Positions 15,375 through 20,940 of a stretch of DNA of 21,466 nt are shown here, one piece after another. Origin of the DNA: JAAZLA01 sp964560975 (GTDB taxonomy: Bacteria; Spirochaetota; Spirochaetia; Treponematales; Treponemataceae); contig CAZLNE010000030.1 of assembly GCA_964560975.1 (NCBI GenBank), forward strand, positions 1 through 21,466, given 5' to 3'. Both the position numbers and the translations under genes were made by a program. The first letter of the stretch is position 1. Each line of letters starts with the position of its first letter. Below the pieces are notes generated by a model. That model ran no database searches and was not told where the DNA came from. It saw nothing but the letters and a program-made list of their open reading frames with translations.

Positions 15375-15971
15375 TTATTCTCCGTAAAGGTGCTCAAACT
15401 CGTGCATTTTTTCCATTGCACGCACTTTACAACCGCCGCAAGCCGTTCCTATCTTGGTACGGGCTTGAAGCTCTTCCCAAGATCTGTCTCCAGCCTTATA
15501 GGCTTCTTCAAGGTCGCGGTCAGTAACATTTAAACACGTACAGATTACTTCAACCTCTTCCTGTCCGGCTAGTGTTGGTTTACCATTCTTTGTCAAATAA
15601 TCATCAATGGCGCTTCTGAGAGCCTTATCTCCAAGAACAGAACAGTGAATCTTGTTTGAAGGAAGACCTCCAAGGCGGGCAACAATGTCCTGGGGTTTAA
15701 GTCTGTAGGCTTCATTAATGTTCATGCCCTTAATAGCTTCTGACAATATTGATGTTGAAGCAATAGCACTTGCACAGCCGTACGTCTTCCACCGCACATC
15801 GGTGATGACATCATCTTTTATGCGTAATAGAATAAGCATTTGGTCGCCGCATTGAATGTTTCCAACAATACCCCGTCCATCGCATGGCCACGATGCTTCA
15901 TTATCCATAAGAACATTTTTTGGGTTTTGAAAATGATCTTTAACAATATCTGAATATATCCAATCCTGCAT
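15375..15971 (-). CDS. nifU: NifU-type Fe-S scaffold with BFD-like [2Fe-2S] domain
   Basis: 198 residues. The N-terminal part is an IscU/NifU scaffold with its three cluster cysteines Cys41 (IQCGD, with Asp43), Cys66 (YGCASAIAS) and Cys110 (KIHCSVL). The C-terminal part (about 143-190) is a BFD-like ferredoxin domain with Cys144 and Cys146 (CTCLN) and Cys178 and Cys181 (TACGGC), the permanent [2Fe-2S] of NifU. The third, Nfu-type domain of Azotobacter NifU is absent, as in many anaerobes. It assembles Fe-S clusters from NifS-derived sulfur. The start is put at the second ATG (15971), since GGAGG lies five bases upstream; the first ATG (15983) overlaps the nifS stop by one base. Third gene of mnmA-nifS-nifU. 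Confidence 0.92.
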   Translation of the reverse strand: MQDWIYSDIVKDHFQNPKNVLMDNEASWPCDGRGIVGNIQCGDQMLILLRIKDDVITDVRWKTYGCASAIASTSILSEAIKGMNINEAYRLKPQDIVARLGGLPSNKIHCSVLGDKALRSAIDDYLTKNGKPTLAGQEEVEVICTCLNVTDRDLEEAYKAGDRSWEELQARTKIGTACGGCKVRAMEKMHEFEHLYGE

Positions 15972-15982
15972 GGTATCCTCCA

Positions 15983-17140
15983 TTAAAAAACTGTAGACAT
16001 TTTTCTTAGTCGTTCGATTATCTGCGGAAAATTTTGTAAAATATAATCCACATCCGATTCGCTATTGTATTTGCCAAAACTAAACCGAATAGAGCCGTGT
16101 GCTAATTCCGGTCCTAGTCCTATTGCTAGAAGTACATGAGATGGTTCAAGACTTCCTGACGCGCAGGCAGAACCTGTTGAAACTGAAACACCTAAGAGGT
16201 CGAGGTGAAGAAGAATTGCTTCTCCCTCTGCTCCGGGGAAAGATACATCAAGGGTGTTCGAAAGAACCTTTTCAGGATGCCCGTTTATAAGAATGTTTGG
16301 TATCTTTTCTAATAAACCGTCTTTAAGTTTTTCTCTTAACTTCTTTGTGGTTGTTAAATATGAGTCCAAACCTTTTTGAGCCAATACACAAGCCTGTCCA
16401 AAGGCGGCAATAGTCGGAGCATTGTAAGTTCCAGCTCTTAAACCCTTTTCTTGATGACCGCCGCGTATTAAGGGTTCTATGGGGCTTCCTTTTTTTACAA
16501 AGAGAGCGCCGACCCCCTTTGGTCCGTAAATTTTATGTGAAGAGAAGGTTGCATAATCAACGTTTAAATCTTTAACATCTACCCTTATTTTACCTGCTGC
16601 CTGCACGGCATCGGTGTGAAAATAGGCGCCTTTTTCATGAGCCATGGAGCAAAGGGTTTTAATATCTTGTATTGTACCAATTTCATTGTTTGCAGTCATA
16701 ATCGAAACCAGAAGGGGCTCTTCTTCAAGAGCTTGTTTATAAGCATCGCTATTAACAAGTCCATAACCGTCAACAGGGAGCATTATAAGCTTAAATCCTT
16801 CCCTTTCCAGCTGCTTTGCAGATTCGATGACGCACGGATGTTCTATAGTTGAAATAATTATAGTGCGGCGTCCCTTTTTCTTAGCAGCTTCCTTCATGCT
16901 TTGAAAAACCGTGTTATTGGATTCTGAACCGCCTGAGGTAAAAATTATTTCTTGAGCTTCACTTCCAATGAGAGAGGCACATTCGTTTCGTGCTTGTTCT
17001 ATTTTCTTCAGTTCAAGCCTGCCGTCTTCGTGAAGGCTTGAAGCGTTAGCATACAGTTCCAGCTCTGAGATGTAAAATTGTTTTACCTCTTCTGAGAGCG
17101 GGGTGGTTGCATTGTAATCCAGATAGATTCTTTTGTTCAT
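15983..17140 (-). CDS. nifS: Cysteine desulfurase, NifS/IscS family
   Basis: 385 residues, the full length for a PLP-dependent class V aminotransferase-fold cysteine desulfurase. It turns L-cysteine into alanine and an enzyme-bound persulfide for Fe-S clusters and tRNA thiolation. Seen: YLDYNATTPL (6-15), TSGGSESNN (68-76), IEHPC, HTDAVQAAGK (175-184), the PLP Lys203 in SSHKIYGPKG, and the mobile-loop catalytic Cys326 in STGSACASGS, the NifS/IscS (group I) loop. It lies between mnmA (4-base ATGA overlap) and nifU (1-base overlap with nifU's first ATG), so one enzyme likely feeds both. The nearest AGGAGG-like site is about 20 bases before the ATG, with a small inverted repeat between. Confidence 0.95.
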   Translation of the reverse strand: MNKRIYLDYNATTPLSEEVKQFYISELELYANASSLHEDGRLELKKIEQARNECASLIGSEAQEIIFTSGGSESNNTVFQSMKEAAKKKGRRTIIISTIEHPCVIESAKQLEREGFKLIMLPVDGYGLVNSDAYKQALEEEPLLVSIMTANNEIGTIQDIKTLCSMAHEKGAYFHTDAVQAAGKIRVDVKDLNVDYATFSSHKIYGPKGVGALFVKKGSPIEPLIRGGHQEKGLRAGTYNAPTIAAFGQACVLAQKGLDSYLTTTKKLREKLKDGLLEKIPNILINGHPEKVLSNTLDVSFPGAEGEAILLHLDLLGVSVSTGSACASGSLEPSHVLLAIGLGPELAHGSIRFSFGKYNSESDVDYILQNFPQIIERLRKMSTVF

Positions 17141-18318
17141 GGTATTGCGCGGGATATGATCCCTCCTCCTGCTGTTACGCCGTGTAAATATACTACAACA
17201 GATTGTCCTGGGGCAACTGCTCTTTGCGGATTTTCAAATTCCACAATGTAGATTCCGTCTCTATCTTCAGATTTACTAATATTTGCTTTTACAGGCTGAC
17301 TTGCAAGTCTAATTTTTACCATAGCTGTAAATGGTTTTTGCGGTTCATAACCGCCGGCCCAAACCCAGTCATCCGCTTCAAGTGCAGAAGAAAACAGCCC
17401 TTCATCGCTGGAAAGAACAATTTCGTTTCTATCTGCATAAATTGCACTTACATAAAGAGGTATATTGGAGCTGACACCCAATCCTCGTCTTTGACCAATG
17501 GTGTAATGTTCTATGCCTCGGTGACGTCCAATGGTTTTTCCGTCTTCGTTAATGATATTTCCCTCAATAGATTTTTTATCAGAGAAAATGATATCCAAGT
17601 ATTCACTCGGAACAAAATCCTGACTTTCGCTTCGGTTTGCAGCTAGAAGATTGCGTTCTTTTGCCATTGCAAAGACTTCTTTTTTTGTATATGAACTAAG
17701 GGGGAAACGTACCTTTTCCCAAACAGATGAAGAAACCCGGCACAAAAAGTAGGATTGGTCCTTTGTTTTATCATCAGCTTGCGTTACCAAAAGAGGCTGT
17801 CGTATGTGTTCAGGAACGGCAGCCTCATCATTATAGAGGAGGGCAATATCTGCGTCGGAACGGACTAATTTTGCATAATGCCCTGTGCAAAAATAATCAA
17901 ACGTAATCCCCAGCTTTTCTATTCCTTTGAGCAAGGCTCCGAATTTTATCTGTCTATTACATTGAATACAAGGGTTCGGTGTTCTTCCTTTTCTATACTC
18001 ATCTTTGAAATATGAAAGAACAAAGTCTTTATACTCTTGATGTACAGGAATAACATGGTATTCAATATCGTGAGTTTTGCAGAATTCTGTGCATTCTGCT
18101 ATATCAGTTGCTTCATCCGGACCATAACATGACGAACGAACTCCATTCGGGGAAGCCGGTAGTGGTAATGAGTTATCCCAGTGCGACATGGTAACTCCTA
18201 TTACATGGCATCCCCGCTCTTTTAAGAGAAGCGCTGTTAATGTAGAATCTACTCCTCCCGACAAACCCACTGCTACAGTAGAATTTTTTTCGGGCATAGA
18301 GGTTTCTGTAAATCTCAT
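17137..18318 (-). CDS. mnmA: tRNA 2-thiouridylase MnmA, variant with C-x2-C and no second catalytic Cys
   Basis: 393 residues. It thiolates the wobble uridine U34 of tRNA for Lys, Glu and Gln using ATP. Seen: PP-loop VGLSGGVDST (17-26), TGHYAK (145-150), KDQSYFL (186-192) and the C-terminal beta-barrel with YTIGQRRGLG (272-281). In E. coli MnmA the motif is NPDILC (Cys102) with a second Cys199 in GICFIGE. Here the first motif is NPCIQC (Cys117 and Cys120), while the SQDFVPSEY stretch (232-240) that aligns with the second motif has no cysteine. This may mark an Fe-S-dependent form. The start at 18318 is supported by a -10 box exactly six bases upstream (leaderless); ATG 18297 is the alternative. 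First gene of the nifS-nifU operon, divergent from an IscR-like gene. Confidence 0.92.
   Translation of the reverse strand: MRFTETSMPEKNSTVAVGLSGGVDSTLTALLLKERGCHVIGVTMSHWDNSLPLPASPNGVRSSCYGPDEATDIAECTEFCKTHDIEYHVIPVHQEYKDFVLSYFKDEYRKGRTPNPCIQCNRQIKFGALLKGIEKLGITFDYFCTGHYAKLVRSDADIALLYNDEAAVPEHIRQPLLVTQADDKTKDQSYFLCRVSSSVWEKVRFPLSSYTKKEVFAMAKERNLLAANRSESQDFVPSEYLDIIFSDKKSIEGNIINEDGKTIGRHRGIEHYTIGQRRGLGVSSNIPLYVSAIYADRNEIVLSSDEGLFSSALEADDWVWAGGYEPQKPFTAMVKIRLASQPVKANISKSEDRDGIYIVEFENPQRAVAPGQSVVVYLHGVTAGGGIISRAIP
17151..17170 (-). promoter_or_regulatory. Distant SD-like site and small hairpin before nifS
   Basis: Minus strand: AGGAGGAGGG (17161-17170) runs into the inverted repeat GGGAT-CAT-ATCCC (17151-17163), followed by ten bases and the nifS ATG at 17140. 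The SD is too far for direct use unless the hairpin forms and shortens the distance. All of it lies within the mnmA coding end. Confidence 0.3.
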
Positions 18319-18324
18319 GTAACA

Positions 18325-18353
18325 AATATACCGTTTTATTTAAAAATAGTGAA
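18325..18353 (-). promoter_or_regulatory. Promoter of the mnmA-nifS-nifU operon
   Basis: Minus strand TTCACT (18348-18353), 17-base spacer, TATATT (18325-18330); each matches four to five of six consensus bases. The -10 box ends six bases before the ATG at 18318. The tandem repeat 18367-18388 lies directly upstream of the -35. Confidence 0.5.
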
Positions 18354-18366
18354 GTATTTATGAGAT

Positions 18367-18388
18367 AAAATACTAGGAAAATACTAGG
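18367..18388. repeat. Two tandem copies of AAAATACTAGG, candidate regulator site
   Basis: Two perfect 11-base direct repeats, followed by a partial third (AAAATATG). The period is about one helical turn, so proteins bound to both would lie on the same face. They sit midway between the divergent mnmA and Rrf2 promoters. The unit recurs at 12882-12892. Confidence 0.6.
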
Positions 18389-18405
18389 AAAATATGAAAT
18401 ATTTT
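18389..18405. promoter_or_regulatory. Palindrome AAAATAT-GAA-ATATTTT, candidate Rrf2 operator
   Basis: A perfect 7-bp inverted repeat with a 3-base centre, directly after the tandem repeat and touching the candidate -35 of the Rrf2 gene. Thirteen of its bases (TATGAAATATTTT) recur upstream of the Rrf2 gene at 19791 on its coding strand. Confidence 0.5.
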
Positions 18406-18433
18406 GCATAGATTTGTATACTTTTACTATAAA
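18404..18433 (+). promoter_or_regulatory. Candidate promoter of the IscR-like gene at 18453
   Basis: TTGCAT (18404-18409), 18-base spacer, TATAAA (18428-18433). The -35 is poor (three of six), as is common for a regulated promoter. The palindrome overlaps its -35 by two bases. Confidence 0.3.
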
Positions 18434-18452
18434 ACATGGTAACTTATACAGT

Positions 18453-18904
18453 ATGAAAGTTTCAACACGAGGCAGATACGCATTGCGTCTGTTTATAGAC
18501 ATCGCATTACAAGATAGGGATCAATATACATCCTTAAAAGATATCTCTGAGCGTCAGGAAATTTCAATTAAGTACCTTGAACAAATAATTCCACATTTAA
18601 CTAAGGCAGGCCTTTTAGTCAGCAGCAGAGGTCCCAATGGCGGGTATAAACTATCCAGGGACCCCGAAATAATTACGGTGTATGAAATATTAGAGGCAGG
18701 TGAGGGATCTCTCGTCTCGGTTTCCTGTCTTGGACCGGATGAAAATCCCTGTCCGAGACAGCATAAGTGTCCCTCTTTGGAAATTTGGCAGGGCTTAGAT
18801 AATGCCATAGAAGCTTATTTACGCTCAGTAAGTCTAGCTGATGTAATAAGAAAAGATAGAATGAATAATNNNNNNNNNNTGCAATCCTGGACTACTCGAT
18901 ATAA
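18453..18904 (+). CDS. Rrf2-family regulator, IscR-like with three cysteines (C-terminus in assembly gap)
   Basis: A winged-helix Rrf2 protein: MKVSTRGRYALRLFIDIAL, recognition region ISIKYLEQIIPHLTKAGL (37-54), wing SSRGPNGGYKLSR (57-69), then Cys92, Cys100 and Cys106 (SCLGPDENPCPRQHKC), matching the [2Fe-2S]-binding spacing region of IscR (C-x5-C-x5-C in E. coli, C-x7-C-x5-C here). Likely an Fe-S-sensing repressor. It diverges from mnmA-nifS-nifU, as IscR is linked to isc genes elsewhere. A 10-N gap follows codon 139. Of three frames after it, the one ending LDYSI at TAA 18902-18904 resembles the endings NYVI and SYMYFI of the two neighbouring Rrf2 proteins, so I choose it; this needs a gap of 3n+2. 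No Shine-Dalgarno site is visible. Confidence 0.85.
18870..18879. other. Assembly gap of 10 N
   Basis: Ten undetermined bases near the 3' end of the IscR-like gene. The nominal length gives the ending QSWTTRYKI; a length of 3n+2 would give LDYSI, which fits the family better. Confidence 0.95.
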
Positions 18905-18928
18905 GATTTAGCAATAAAGAGAAAACGC

Positions 18929-19363
18929 TTAGATAAAGTACATATAAGATTCGTCAGGATCTACAGAGCCCACGATGGATGCAAGGGTTTTTCTGTCTAT
19001 TACTGATGCAATTCTTGTATTGAGCCTGTCGTATACTGTTGTCCGGATGCATTTTGTCAGTTTTGATTCCGGTTTACTTGGATCACTCGGATCAATAATA
19101 AGCATATCTCCCTCGAGTGCACGGAGTACTTCGCCAATCACAATATCCTGAGGACTTTTTGCGAGCATGTAGCCGCCGTAGGGACCTTTTACAGACTTAA
19201 TAAAACCGGTTCTTCGTAAAATAACTGCCACTTGTTCCAAATATCGGGCTGAAATATTTTGGCGCTTAGAAATATCAAAAAGCGGTATATGCGGTTCATC
19301 AATATGTTCCGCAAGGTCAATGAGAAGTCTTACACCATAACGGCCGCGGGTAGATATTTTCAT
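18929..19363 (-). CDS. Rrf2-family regulator, CymR-like (no Fe-S cysteines)
   Basis: 144 residues. MKISTRGRYGVRLLIDLAEH, ISARYLEQVAVILRRTGF (37-54) and wing KSVKGPYGGYMLAKSP (56-71) mark the Rrf2 fold. Where IscR has its cysteine cluster this protein has IIDPSDPSKPESKLTKC, with a single Cys105, so it should not bind a cluster in the IscR way. The GEVLRALEGD stretch and the YMYFI end recall CymR of Bacillus and Staphylococcus, the master repressor of cysteine metabolism, which acts in complex with CysK. It follows the other Rrf2 gene with an ATGA overlap, so both are made from one message; GAGGAG precedes its ATG by about ten bases. A cysK gene lies 1.6 kb away. CymR-like function is inference from recalled sequence. 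Confidence 0.88.
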   Translation of the reverse strand: MKISTRGRYGVRLLIDLAEHIDEPHIPLFDISKRQNISARYLEQVAVILRRTGFIKSVKGPYGGYMLAKSPQDIVIGEVLRALEGDMLIIDPSDPSKPESKLTKCIRTTVYDRLNTRIASVIDRKTLASIVGSVDPDESYMYFI

Positions 19364-19791
19364 ATTACGTAATTCTCCTCACCCATTTTTTTGTATGCAG
19401 TCACAAGGTCCGCAAGGCTTATAGAATCGACACAATCGGCAATTTCCTCGTACAATTCCTGCCATGTATGACGACTGCGGCATAATGCTTGTGAGGGACA
19501 GCTTTTATCGGATAGGCAGGCAACAGGCTCAAGCGATCCTTCTGCACTACGCAGTATTTCACCTATTGATATTAGGCCGGGGGTTCGGGTAAGTTTGTAT
19601 CCGCCCTGTGCCCCTCTAACTCCTATAATGAGATCTTTCTTTTTGAGTGATATAAATAATTGCTCTAAGTATCCGTCTGATATTCCCGTTTCTCTGGATA
19701 TTGCACTAGTACTTGCGTATTCTTCCTGCGGCAGCAGGGCCAAGTACAGAAGGGCTTCTAGAGAGTAACGACCTCGTGTTGAAATTCTCAT
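19360..19791 (-). CDS. Rrf2-family regulator, IscR-like with C-x5-C-x5-C
   Basis: 143 residues from ATG 19791, chosen because TAAAGGA lies six bases upstream; an in-frame TTG at 19797 overlaps this spacing. MRISTRGRYSLEALLYLALL begins the winged helix, with ISDGYLEQLFISLKKKDL (37-54) and wing GVRGAQGGYKLTRT (57-70). Cys92, Cys98 and Cys104 followed by His108 (CLSDKSCPSQALCRSRH) match the positions of the [2Fe-2S] ligands Cys92, Cys98, Cys104 and His107 of E. coli IscR almost exactly. It should sense Fe-S status and regulate its own operon with the CymR-like gene. It diverges from tcdA across a 137-base region containing a 13-base sequence shared with the other IscR-like promoter. Confidence 0.92.
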   Translation of the reverse strand: MRISTRGRYSLEALLYLALLPQEEYASTSAISRETGISDGYLEQLFISLKKKDLIIGVRGAQGGYKLTRTPGLISIGEILRSAEGSLEPVACLSDKSCPSQALCRSRHTWQELYEEIADCVDSISLADLVTAYKKMGEENYVI

Positions 19792-19827
19792 TTTCAATCC
19801 TTTAAATTATCATTTCTACTGTAGTAA

Positions 19828-19840
19828 AAAATATTTCATA
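19828..19840 (-). promoter_or_regulatory. Shared 13-mer TATGAAATATTTT, candidate Rrf2 operator
   Basis: Identical to part of the palindrome at 18389-18405, in the same orientation relative to the downstream Rrf2 gene and 37 bases before its ATG. Nearby on the plus strand CTAC-T-GTAG (19817-19825 region) forms a further short inverted repeat. Confidence 0.45.
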
Positions 19841-19889
19841 CTAAATACATATTAATAATAAGTGCATATCAACCCGAAGTCAAGGCCTA

Positions 19890-19919
19890 TTGATTTTGGT
19901 AAAGAATCTAAGTTACTAT
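19890..19919 (+). promoter_or_regulatory. Candidate promoter of tcdA
   Basis: TTGATT (19890-19895), 18-base spacer, TACTAT (19914-19919), each four of six consensus. It would start transcription at most a few bases before ATG 19929. Confidence 0.3.
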
Positions 19920-19928
19920 AGCGCTGTT

Positions 19929-20726
19929 ATGTCATTAAATCCAATTTTTCAACGGCTTTCTCTTATTACAGGTGAAAAACCTATTCAAATTCTCCGCGAT
20001 TCCCGCGCCTTTGTCTTTGGTTTAGGCGGTGTCGGCAGCTGGTGTGCGGAAGGTCTTGTTCGTTCCGGTATTGGAACTATTGTAATTGTCGATTCAGATA
20101 CCATTTGCATTACAAATGTCAATCGTCAGCTTCAGGCGACCTATAAAAATGTCGGTGAATCAAAGGTTTATGAACTGAAAAAACGACTTGACGACATTAA
20201 TCCGTCCTGTAAAGTAATACCGATGCACGAAATATATAGTAAAGAAAACAGAGCCCTTTTTGATATTACTCCGGATGATTATGTCATCGATGCGATAGAC
20301 AGTCTTACCTATAAGCTCGATCTTATTGAGCACGCGATTTCTGTCGGCGCACGGTTTTTTGCATCGATGGGAGCTGCTGCAAAACTCGATCCCACACAAT
20401 TTAAAGTCGCAGATATTTGGAATACCTCGGGCTGTCCTCTTGCCCGTCTTGTCCGTACTGGCCTCCGTAAACGCGGATTTACGGGGCATTTTCCGGCAGT
20501 TTTTAGTTCTGAAAACAGGCCTCCCAAAGAAGGAGCGGAGGTTTCTTGCGGTTCAAAAAAATGTCTCTGCCCTGCAGCCCGTGATCCCGATGCGAAAGAA
20601 TGGTGCAGTTCGAAAAAAATTATTAATGGGAGTGCTGTGCATGTAACGGCAACCGTCGGCATGATTTTATGCGGACTTGTAGTACAGGACGCAGTTGCAC
20701 GAAGTGAATTGAGTAACAAAAAGTAA
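19929..20726 (+). CDS. tcdA: tRNA t6A37 dehydratase TcdA (ThiF/MoeB/E1-like)
   Basis: 265 residues. The ATP-binding motif GLGGVGSWCAE (31-41), the VIVDSDTICITNVNRQ stretch (53-68) and DAIDS (about 124-128) mark an E1-like adenylating enzyme. The opening, the GGVGSW form and SENRPP region match TcdA (CsdL), which cyclises N6-threonylcarbamoyladenosine to ct6A at position 37 of ANN-decoding tRNAs. In E. coli it works with the CsdA-CsdE desulfurase; here a NifS lies nearby. A Cys-rich stretch in the C-terminal third (SCGSKKCLCP then EWC, spacing C-x4-C-x-C-x11-C) is not in E. coli TcdA as I recall it. ATG 19929 is chosen over the in-frame TTG 19890, which forms the -35 box; no Shine-Dalgarno site is present. 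MoeB or ThiF is less likely because the typical CxxC zinc pairs differ. Confidence 0.85.
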   Translation: MSLNPIFQRLSLITGEKPIQILRDSRAFVFGLGGVGSWCAEGLVRSGIGTIVIVDSDTICITNVNRQLQATYKNVGESKVYELKKRLDDINPSCKVIPMHEIYSKENRALFDITPDDYVIDAIDSLTYKLDLIEHAISVGARFFASMGAAAKLDPTQFKVADIWNTSGCPLARLVRTGLRKRGFTGHFPAVFSSENRPPKEGAEVSCGSKKCLCPAARDPDAKEWCSSKKIINGSAVHVTATVGMILCGLVVQDAVARSELSNKK

Positions 20727-20802
20727 ACAGTTTTATAGGAATCCCGATTTAGATTAGAATGAGTTGATACATAGTTTACAAAACAAAGACACAAAATAGT
20801 GT

Positions 20803-20820
20803 GAAAAAATTTATTTTTTC
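20803..20820. terminator. A/T hairpin after tcdA, weak terminator candidate
   Basis: GAAAAAA-TTTA-TTTTTTC forms a 7-bp stem made almost only of A-T pairs, preceded by a 4-bp ACAC/GTGT stem (20789-20802). It lies between the tcdA stop and the cysK promoter. The stem has no GC core, so the call is doubtful. Confidence 0.25.
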
Positions 20821-20843
20821 TTAAAATTATTTCATTTTATCTA

Positions 20844-20872
20844 TTGACAATCTTTTTTTATGCTATTATTAT
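20844..20872 (+). promoter_or_regulatory. Strong sigma-70 promoter of cysK
   Basis: A perfect TTGACA (20844-20849), 17-base spacer with a T-run, and TATTAT (20867-20872, five of six). Transcription should begin near 20879, giving a leader of about 62 bases. Confidence 0.8.
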
Positions 20873-20876
20873 AAAA

Positions 20877-20898
20877 CCTATACAATAAGTAGGAATAG
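20877..20898 (+). promoter_or_regulatory. Candidate CymR-type operator at the cysK transcription start
   Basis: An imperfect inverted repeat (CCTA at 20877-20880, TAGG at 20890-20893) covers the expected start. Its right arm GTAGGAATAG resembles the WGGAAT half-site recalled for Firmicute CymR. Confidence 0.35.
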
Positions 20899-20901
20899 AA
20901 A

Positions 20902-20930
20902 ACGGTGTTCTTATGCGCACCGTACTATAA
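20902..20930 (+). promoter_or_regulatory. cysK leader: small hairpin and 5-codon upstream ORF
   Basis: ACGGTG (20902-20907) and CACCGT (20918-20923) form a 6-bp stem with a 10-base loop. ATG at 20913 opens a five-codon frame (MRTVL) whose TAA (20928-20930) overlaps the cysK Shine-Dalgarno site AAGGAG (20929-20934). Confidence 0.35.
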
Positions 20931-20940
20931 GGAGATGTAT

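Noticed and set aside
18367..18396. Tandem repeat as a CRISPR remnant
   Set aside because: Units are 11 bases with no spacers and lie between divergent promoters.
18414..18452. N-terminal extension of the IscR-like gene
   Set aside because: Rrf2 proteins begin M-K-x-S-T-R/K-G-R-Y, which is at 18453; the extension covers the -10 region.
20160..20794. Minus-strand open frames over tcdA
   Set aside because: Antisense shadows of tcdA, with no recognisable motif or ribosome site.
20879..20940. Riboswitch (SAM or similar) before cysK
   Set aside because: The leader is only about 62 bases with one short stem; no known aptamer pattern is visible.
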